Origin: CAZOEL01 sp964578835
Lineage (GTDB): Bacteria; Desulfobacterota; Syntrophobacteria; Syntrophobacterales; Syntrophobacteraceae
DNA: 7,758 bases
Assembly: GCA_964578835.1 (NCBI GenBank)
Contig: CAZOEL010000144.1
Location: forward strand, 1 to 7,758
Reading direction: 5' to 3'
The notes below the pieces were generated by a model that saw only the letters and a program-made list of their open reading frames with translations, made no database searches and was not told where the DNA came from. Positions 1 through 5,640 of the stretch are shown piece by piece. The position numbers were made by a program, and so were the translations under genes. Position 1 is the stretch's first letter. Each line of letters starts with the position of its first letter.

Positions 1-2
1 AA

Positions 3-2333
3 TTGGGCGCCAATTGCCTGCGCACATTCACGGTCCCGCCCGAATGGCTCTTGGATGTCGCCGCCGAGAAGGGCCTGCGCGTGCTCGTCGGCATTCCCTG
101 GTCGCAGCATGTCAGCTTCCTCAAATCATCCGCCATCAAGGCAGGCATCCGCAAAGCCATTGCAGACGGAGTCCGCTCGTGCAAACGACATCCTGCGCTT
201 TTCGCCTATCTTCTTGGAAACGAGATCCCTCCCGATATCATTCGATGGCATGGGCCGGAGCGAGTGCGGGCGTTTTTGCGAGAGCTCATGTCGGTAGCGA
301 AGAGTCTCGATCCGAAGACTCTCGTAAGCTATGCTAATTTTCCTTCAACCGAATATCTGCAGGTGGATTTCACTGATTTCGTCTGTTTCAACGTTTATTT
401 ACATCGAGAAGCGGATTTCCGTCGTTATCTTTCGCGACTCCATAACCTGGCGGGCGACAAGCCTCTGGTGCTTACCGAGTTCGGCATCGATTCCATCAGA
501 GAAGGCAAAGAGGCGCAGGCGGAAATCCTTGCATGGCAGATTCGCGCAAGCTTCGACATGGGAACAGCGGGGACAACCATTTTTTCCTGGACAGACGAGT
601 GGTTTACCGGCGGCTTCTCCATGGATGACTGGGCCTTCGGGCTTGTCGATCGAGAGCGGGAAAAAAAACCGTCCTTCCAAACAGTGCAAGACAGCTACAA
701 GGCTCCACTGCCTCCGGCGCTCTCCCGCTATCCCAAAGTATCCGTAGTCGTATGCGCCTACAACGCAGAACGTACGCTCGACATGTGCCTCACGTCTCTG
801 AAAGATCTCAACTATCCCGACTATGAGGTCATTCTGGTCAACGACGGCTCCACCGACCGCACGCTTGATATCGCTCGCAGCCACGAGCATGCGCGCATCC
901 TCGATCAGGAGAATAAAGGGCTCAGTGCGGCGCGCAACGCCGGCATCGCAGCATCCCGAGGCGAGATCATCGCCTTCACGGATTCCGATTGCGTGGCGGA
1001 TCCGGATTGGCTCACCTATCTGGTTTCGAAATTTCTGTCTTCAGGCCATTACGCAATAGGCGGTCCCAACTATCCTCCCCCGGAGGATTCCATCGTTCCG
1101 GCCTGCGTGGCCGCGTCCCCGGGAGGACCGACCCATGTTTTGCTGAGCGACGATGTAGCCGAGCATATAGCGGGCTGCAACATGGCTTTCCACCGATCTG
1201 TTTTCGAGAAGATCGGCGGGTTCGACCCCAATTTCCGTGTTGCGGGCGATGATGTGGACCTTTGCTGGCGACTTCAGAACGAAGGCTTCCAGATCGGGTT
1301 CAGCCCGGCTGCAGTCATCTGGCATTTCAGAAGAAATACCGTCTCGGCATATTTGAGGCAACAACGGGGTTACGGAAAGGCCGAAGCTCTCGTCTATTTC
1401 AAGCACCCGTACCGGTTCAATCTACTCGGACAAACCCGCTGGCTCGGCAGGATCTATGGGGATCTTTCTTCCTCGCTTTTCTCGCGCAGGTCGGTCATTT
1501 ACTCCGGAGTTTTCGGCAGAGGCCTTTTTCAAACCCTTTACGAGCCTCCTTCTTCGATCATCTCTTATTTGCCTTTCACTCTCGAGTGGAGCCTTGTGGC
1601 TGTTCTACTGCTTCTGTTCTCGCTTCTGCCCGGCGGAAATCTCTGGCTTGGAGCCGCCCCGCTCGCCATTTCATGGGCATGGTCGCTGAACGGCGCCATG
1701 AAGGCGCATCTCCCGGACCGCCACAAAGGGATTAGAGCTAGACTTCTCGTAGCATTGCTCATCTACCTCGGGCCCCTCGTGCGAAGCTTCGAGCGTTATC
1801 GATGGCGCACTTCAGGTTACACGCATATGGAGCCCATCGCCTTTGCCAGTACATCTCAAAAGCCTACGGTTTCCTGGCATGAACGCGCTTTTTTCCTCGA
1901 CTACTGGACGGAGGAAGGAAAGGAAAAAGAAAGCATCCTCCAGGGACTCACCGATTTCCTGCTGCCCCGGAAGTATTTCGTAACCATAGACCAGGGATGG
2001 AACGACTGGGATCTGAAGATATCGCGCGGGATCTGGTCGAGGGCGCACATCAAGGTGTGCTCCGAAAACCACGGGGGAAACAAGCGTCTTCTCAGGCTCC
2101 GATGCTCTCTAAGGTTTTCCAAGCCTGCTATCCTGGCGCTCTCGGGATACTTCGCCCTTTTCATCGCCGGCATGACGTTTGACATTCCCGCCGCGGTTGC
2201 CGCCGCGGCGACAGCGGGAGGGGTCAACACCGCCGTCATCGTGAGCCAAAAGATTCAATTGGGCAAGATCTTGTATAACGTCGCGCAGGTAGTGGCTTCC
2301 AAGGCGGGGCTCACCCCCGTGAATCCGGCTTGA
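3..2333 (+). CDS. Glycoside hydrolase (clan GH-A TIM barrel)-GT2 glycosyltransferase membrane fusion protein, 5'-truncated
   Basis: The reading frame is already open at the window edge, so the N-terminus lies upstream; the in-frame TTG at 3 is probably not a start. Residue numbers count from that TTG. Residues 1-230 resemble the second half of a GH2-like (possibly GH17-like) barrel: GNE at 72-74 fits the acid/base Glu74, TEFG at 158-161 the nucleophile Glu159, followed by FSWTDEW at 194-200. Residues 244-470 are a GT2 domain: nucleotide-sugar loop DGSTD at 281-285, metal-binding TDSD at 326-329, acceptor/catalytic GDD at 415-417 and QRGYG at 454-458 in place of QxxRW. Hydrophobic segments near 526-545, 547-565 and 578-596 are likely membrane helices. 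Residues 600-705 are soluble and unrecognised; a further hydrophobic pair lies at about 708-745. There is no membrane segment between the two enzyme domains, so both should be cytoplasmic. Likely role (inference): synthesis of an envelope or exported glycan with built-in hydrolysis or transglycosylation. Both domain calls are firm; the sugar is unknown. Confidence 0.88.
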   Translation: MGANCLRTFTVPPEWLLDVAAEKGLRVLVGIPWSQHVSFLKSSAIKAGIRKAIADGVRSCKRHPALFAYLLGNEIPPDIIRWHGPERVRAFLRELMSVAKSLDPKTLVSYANFPSTEYLQVDFTDFVCFNVYLHREADFRRYLSRLHNLAGDKPLVLTEFGIDSIREGKEAQAEILAWQIRASFDMGTAGTTIFSWTDEWFTGGFSMDDWAFGLVDREREKKPSFQTVQDSYKAPLPPALSRYPKVSVVVCAYNAERTLDMCLTSLKDLNYPDYEVILVNDGSTDRTLDIARSHEHARILDQENKGLSAARNAGIAASRGEIIAFTDSDCVADPDWLTYLVSKFLSSGHYAIGGPNYPPPEDSIVPACVAASPGGPTHVLLSDDVAEHIAGCNMAFHRSVFEKIGGFDPNFRVAGDDVDLCWRLQNEGFQIGFSPAAVIWHFRRNTVSAYLRQQRGYGKAEALVYFKHPYRFNLLGQTRWLGRIYGDLSSSLFSRRSVIYSGVFGRGLFQTLYEPPSSIISYLPFTLEWSLVAVLLLLFSLLPGGNLWLGAAPLAISWAWSLNGAMKAHLPDRHKGIRARLLVALLIYLGPLVRSFERYRWRTSGYTHMEPIAFASTSQKPTVSWHERAFFLDYWTEEGKEKESILQGLTDFLLPRKYFVTIDQGWNDWDLKISRGIWSRAHIKVCSENHGGNKRLLRLRCSLRFSKPAILALSGYFALFIAGMTFDIPAAVAAAATAGGVNTAVIVSQKIQLGKILYNVAQVVASKAGLTPVNPA

Positions 2334-2372
2334 CGCCGCGCTCTTTTTTCGGTCAAGCCGCTTATGGCTTGA
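2326..2372 (+). repeat. Three-arm inverted repeat at the end of the GH-GT2 gene, able to form two alternative hairpins
   Basis: Arm A is CGGCTTGAC at 2326-2334 and contains the TGA stop codon of the GH-GT2 gene. Arm B is GTCAAGCCG at 2352-2360, a perfect 9-bp complement of A. Arm C is GGCTTGA at 2366-2372, a perfect 7-bp complement of B with a 6-nt loop. B can therefore pair with A or with C, but not both. A run of six T (2344-2349) lies in the A-B loop, and no T run follows arm C, so it is not a standard intrinsic terminator. It could act in mRNA processing, 3'-end protection or attenuation between gene 1 and the ABC exporter gene. The repeat is seen directly; its function is inferred. Confidence 0.5.
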
Positions 2373-2424
2373 AATTAATGCGAGTGATTTTCGTAACAAC
2401 AAGAGATTATAGAAATTTCGACTT

Positions 2425-2432
2425 GGAAGAGA
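2425..2432 (+). promoter_or_regulatory. Ribosome binding site of the ABC exporter gene
   Basis: The purine-rich GGAAGAGA sits 6 nt before the ATG at 2439, with GGAAG as its best match to the 16S rRNA tail. It supports that ATG as the start of the exporter gene. Confidence 0.5.
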
Positions 2433-2438
2433 CGCCTC

Positions 2439-4247
2439 ATGATACGTAAAGTCTGGCCATACCTCAGGCCATATAAAATGCCATTTATTTTCGCTCTGAT
2501 TCAGGTTTTCATGATCAGCGGCCTGGAGCTGCTCAAGCCCTGGCCCCTCAAATTCATCATAGACCATGTGCTCGGCGACAATCCCCGGCCACAATGGGCA
2601 GTCGACATATCTTCAACGACCTCCCTGCTCCTGCTCGCCTGTACGGGAATGATCCTGATCTATATCGTTCTGGGAGCCATCACGCTTCTCAACAACTATA
2701 CGACCATCAGGATAGGCCAGAATATGGTAAACGATCTCAGGCGGGATCTCTACAGCCATCTTCAGCGCCTTTCCCTGGCCTTCCACAGCCGCCGCCAGGT
2801 CGGAGACCTCCTCTACCGGGTCACAGCCGACACCTACGCCATCCAGAGCCTTACCATGAACGGGCTTTTTCCCATCCTGGCGGCGCTGACATTGCTCACG
2901 GGCATGTTCGTCATCATGATAAAGATAGACTGGGTGCTCACTCTCCTCGCATTGAGCGTCTGTCCGGCGCTTTTTCTCTCCATCACGGCAATGAGCAGCA
3001 AAATATCCGCTGCGGCCATGGACGCCAGGCAGCAGGAAAGCGAAGTCTATTCCGTGGTTCAGCGCGCTATGTCCGCCATGCGCATCATTCAGGCCTTCAC
3101 AAAGGAAGAGGAAGAGCACAGGAAGTTCATGAGCGCTAGCACTCAGAGCCTCGGCGCCAGCCTGCGCCTGTACACGCTCCAGACCTTCTACTCGGGCGTA
3201 ATCAATGTCGTCATGGCGCTGGGAACCGCTTTTGTCGTCTGGTTTGGCGCTCAGCACGTTCTATCCGGAAGTCTCACGGTTGGAGAGCTCATCGTCTTCA
3301 CCACTTATCTCGCGTCCCTCTACGCTCCTATCAACACCATCAGCCAGACATGGGGACTCATCCAAGGCGCCAAGGTCGGCGTACAGCGCGCTTTTGAAAT
3401 CCTGGAAGTCGAAAGGGACATTGAAGAAGGAGAAAAGCTTTTTCCGGCAAGCGGCGCCAAAGGAGAAATCATATTCAAAGACATTTCTTTCCAGTACACG
3501 CCCGATCAACCCGTCCTGGAAAAAATCGATCTCCACATTCACGCCGGCCAGAAGGTGGCAATCGTCGGTCCGACGGGAGTGGGCAAGTCGACGCTCGTAA
3601 GCCTCATTCCCCGATTCTACGATCCTTTGACCGGTAAAGTCACAATGGACGGAGTCGATATCCGGGAGTTTCAGCTCAAATCCCTTAGAAGCCAGATCAG
3701 CATGGTGCTTCAGCCGCCTCTCGTTTTCCCTATCACAGTCCGGGAGAACATTGCTTACGGACGCCTCGACGCAACGGAAGACGAGGTAATTCAGGCCGCG
3801 CGTCTTGCGCGCATTCACGACTCCATTGCTCGGCTCCCGGCCGGATACGACACCGTGGTGGGCGAGCAGGGAGCAACGCTGTCGGAAGGAGAAAGACAGC
3901 GCATCACCATCGCCAGGGCCATACTCCGGAACGCTCCAATCCTGATCCTCGACGAGCCCACATCGTCGGTAGACGCCGAGACCGAAGCCCTCATCATGGA
4001 GGGCCTGAATCAGCTCACCACCGGACGGACAACCTTCATTATCGCCCACAGGCTGTCAACCGTGAGGCAGGCTGATGTTGTCATCGTGCTGAAGTCCGGC
4101 AGAATCGTCGAGCAGGGAAGGTTCGATGAGCTCGTCAATAGAGGCGGCCCCTTCGCCGCGCTCTACCGGTCTCAGTTCGGCCTTGATGATAATAATCACC
4201 TGATTAATCACGACAATAAGGAGAATAACTCAAAGATCCTCCTCTGA
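2439..4247 (+). CDS. MsbA/NdvA-like ABC half-transporter (fused permease and ATPase), probable glycan or lipid exporter
   Basis: A 602-residue protein of the usual length for homodimeric type IV (ABCB/MsbA-like) exporters. An ABC transmembrane domain covers residues 1-310, with likely helices near 14-32, 61-84, 142-161, 165-184, 251-271 and 282-302. The ATPase domain follows: Walker A GPTGVGKST at 377-385, Q-loop Gln425 in LQPP, signature LSEGE at 481-485 instead of LSGGQ, Walker B ILILDEP at 501-507, D-loop SSVD at 509-512 and switch His537. All catalytic residues are present, so it should be an active inner-membrane exporter. Families with this layout export lipid A core, cyclic beta-glucans (NdvA/ChvA), peptides or drugs. 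The glycan-synthesis neighbour upstream and secreted glycan-modifying enzymes downstream favour a glycan or glycolipid substrate (inference). The last ~22 residues (581-602) form an Asn/Asp-rich tail encoded by AT-rich DNA unlike the rest of the gene. Family call firm, substrate unknown. Confidence 0.93.
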   Translation: MIRKVWPYLRPYKMPFIFALIQVFMISGLELLKPWPLKFIIDHVLGDNPRPQWAVDISSTTSLLLLACTGMILIYIVLGAITLLNNYTTIRIGQNMVNDLRRDLYSHLQRLSLAFHSRRQVGDLLYRVTADTYAIQSLTMNGLFPILAALTLLTGMFVIMIKIDWVLTLLALSVCPALFLSITAMSSKISAAAMDARQQESEVYSVVQRAMSAMRIIQAFTKEEEEHRKFMSASTQSLGASLRLYTLQTFYSGVINVVMALGTAFVVWFGAQHVLSGSLTVGELIVFTTYLASLYAPINTISQTWGLIQGAKVGVQRAFEILEVERDIEEGEKLFPASGAKGEIIFKDISFQYTPDQPVLEKIDLHIHAGQKVAIVGPTGVGKSTLVSLIPRFYDPLTGKVTMDGVDIREFQLKSLRSQISMVLQPPLVFPITVRENIAYGRLDATEDEVIQAARLARIHDSIARLPAGYDTVVGEQGATLSEGERQRITIARAILRNAPILILDEPTSSVDAETEALIMEGLNQLTTGRTTFIIAHRLSTVRQADVVIVLKSGRIVEQGRFDELVNRGGPFAALYRSQFGLDDNNHLINHDNKENNSKILL

Positions 4248-4339
4248 GCCTGGTCCATCCTGTTTTTTTCTTTCTTCCTTCTTATAGGGACGGGCTTTTG
4301 GCATAAAAGATGTTATATCGATTGGGGCGGGGAAAATTT

Positions 4340-4345
4340 GGAGGA
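4340..4345 (+). promoter_or_regulatory. Strong Shine-Dalgarno that fixes the start of the PIG-L gene
   Basis: GGAGGA ends 4 nt before the ATG at 4350. A longer in-frame reading begins at TTG 4338, but that codon overlaps the Shine-Dalgarno itself and has no site of its own. The ATG at 4350 also gives a well-formed signal peptide. This decides the start in favour of 4350. Confidence 0.75.
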
Positions 4346-4349
4346 TATT

Positions 4350-5534
4350 ATGAGGATTATAGCTGGAGGCCGTGGATTGCTGAAGCGCACGGCTATTGGC
4401 GCAATGGCTTTATTCGTTTTGTTGCCGGTGTGGAGCTCTTATTCCCATGCCGAGTGCAAAATAGGCAATCTGGAACATACTCAGGATAATCTTCATAAAT
4501 CGACCGCCATGCGAAACGCCGGGCAAAGTCTACAGTTGGCTTATGAGCTCGGCGAGTCGCGATCACCCTCGGATAAGCCTTCATCTCCCTACCCGACTTT
4601 CCCCAATAGGGAACTGGTCGTTCAGAATCAGCTCCGTATGATTGTTTTTTCGCCTCATCCGGATGACGAGACGCTCTCTTCGGGTGGCCTCATACAGCGA
4701 GTGCTATCCAAAGGCGGGCAGGTGCGAGTCGTTTTCATAACCAACGGAGATGGTTTTCTTGATGGAGTACGTTGTGAATTTGACCGTCAGGAAACCACCA
4801 GCCAGGATTTTATCGAATATGGGAGAATGCGCCACAAGGAAGCGCTCCAGGCTTTGCATGAACTTGGGCTGCAACCTGGCGACGGGATATTTCTCGGCTT
4901 TCCTGACGATGGCATAGACGATCTGCTCGATGGGCACTGGTCGAAGCACAAACCCTTCATATCTCCTCACACGCGCTTCGATCACCCGCAATACAAGGAA
5001 AGCTTCAACCGGTGGGTAAAGTATTCGGCAAACGACCTGAGGGGTGAGATCGAGCGCATACTGACGAATTTCTCTCCGGACTGGGTAGTGCTCCCCGACC
5101 CGAGGGACAACCATCCCGATCACAGCTCAACGGGAATATTCGTGCTGGACTCCTTGCGCAAGCTCAAACAGGACGGAAATCCATCATTTGCGAACGTTCA
5201 GGCTTTCACCTACCTCGTTCATTATCCCGGTTATCCCGAAACCTCGGAATGGCTCTCAAAAATCGGCAATGACGGCGTGGGCGGCTCACCAGCCGCTTAT
5301 CGAGCGCTATCGGAAGCCAGCTGGCACTGCTTGCCCATTACTTCCGAGGAACTGGCCGCCAAACGGCGCGCTCTAGCGGCTCATGAAAGCCAATTCGCGC
5401 CGTTATACGACCCGCTCCTCAAATATTTTCTGATCCGTTACGAGCTATTCTTCCGCATGGAGTCTTCTCACATTATGTCGATACCCATAGAATATGCCGA
5501 ATGGTTCGAACAGAAGAATCGGATGGCTCGTTAA
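4350..5534 (+). CDS. Secreted PIG-L/LmbE-family zinc de-N-acetylase
   Basis: A 394-residue protein, numbered from ATG 4350. Residues 1-34 look like a Sec signal peptide: basic RGLLKR, hydrophobic core AIGAMALFVLLPV, cleavage likely after SHA (Ala34). A poorly conserved linker runs to about residue 90. The PIG-L domain starts with a beta strand and HPDDE at 103-107, which supplies zinc-binding His and Asp and the catalytic Asp. Next come the ITNGDG turn at 134-139, RMRHKEA at 159-165, GFPDDG at 183-188 and the third zinc site HPDH at 255-258; a KRRALAAHESQ block sits near 338-348. Family members remove N-acetyl groups from GlcNAc-containing small molecules or glycolipids (PIG-L, MshB, BshB). 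Most are cytoplasmic or ER-facing, so a signal peptide is notable and points to a periplasmic or extracellular N-acetylated glycan, plausibly the product exported by the upstream genes (inference). It is longer than small-thiol deacetylases (about 220-300 residues). The Cys after the cleavage site lacks a lipobox. Confidence 0.88.
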   Translation: MRIIAGGRGLLKRTAIGAMALFVLLPVWSSYSHAECKIGNLEHTQDNLHKSTAMRNAGQSLQLAYELGESRSPSDKPSSPYPTFPNRELVVQNQLRMIVFSPHPDDETLSSGGLIQRVLSKGGQVRVVFITNGDGFLDGVRCEFDRQETTSQDFIEYGRMRHKEALQALHELGLQPGDGIFLGFPDDGIDDLLDGHWSKHKPFISPHTRFDHPQYKESFNRWVKYSANDLRGEIERILTNFSPDWVVLPDPRDNHPDHSSTGIFVLDSLRKLKQDGNPSFANVQAFTYLVHYPGYPETSEWLSKIGNDGVGGSPAAYRALSEASWHCLPITSEELAAKRRALAAHESQFAPLYDPLLKYFLIRYELFFRMESSHIMSIPIEYAEWFEQKNRMAR

Positions 5535-5569
5535 TTGCTTTTATTTTTACCCGTTGTTAGACTCTATTC

Positions 5570-5587
5570 TCATGATTCATATCATGA
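5570..5587. repeat. Perfect 7-bp inverted repeat (4-nt spacer) upstream of the secreted hydrolase gene
   Basis: TCATGAT at 5570-5576 and ATCATGA at 5581-5587 are perfect complements around TCAT. The repeat lies about 54 nt before the ATG at 5641 and just upstream of TAAAAT (5592-5597), which matches a -10 box at 5 of 6 positions but has no good -35 at normal spacing. It could be an operator for a dimeric regulator or a weak AT-rich hairpin. No T run follows it, so it is not an intrinsic terminator. The symmetry is seen; the function is a guess. Confidence 0.3.
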
Positions 5588-5627
5588 TGTTTAAAATCCT
5601 ACGAATTGCCTGGAACCAATAGTCTTT

Positions 5628-5633
5628 GGGAAG
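5628..5633 (+). promoter_or_regulatory. Ribosome binding site that decides the start of the agarase-like hydrolase
   Basis: GGGAAG lies 7 nt before the ATG at 5641. The longest frame starts at TTG 5626, which overlaps this site and would add five residues in front of the signal peptide. An in-frame GTG at 5638 directly before the ATG is a weaker alternative. The ATG at 5641 gives a canonical MKR start to the signal peptide and is preferred. Confidence 0.55.
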
Positions 5634-5640
5634 TACTGTG

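Noticed and set aside
2191..2210. Repeated self-complementary CCGCGG units near the end of gene 1
   Set aside because: They encode an Ala-rich hydrophobic stretch (AAVAAAA) and are explained by Ala codon use; there is no sign of a regulatory or mobile element.
2613..3257. Long open frames on the minus strand opposite the ABC gene (also 3261-4049), and opposite genes 1 and 4 (399-890, 5653-6480)
   Set aside because: They are antisense shadows of well-supported coding regions, have no recognisable domains or good ribosome sites, and arise from the codon bias of the real genes.
4248..4349. Pyrimidine-rich tract (4261-4284, with a run of seven T) after the ABC gene as a rho-independent terminator, and TTATAT/TATATC at 4313-4320 as a promoter -10
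   Set aside because: No stable GC-rich stem precedes the T tract; the best pairing is a 4-bp CTCA/TGAG with a long loop. No acceptable -35 box sits at normal spacing from the -10-like bases, and no sigma-54 GG/GC pair fits.
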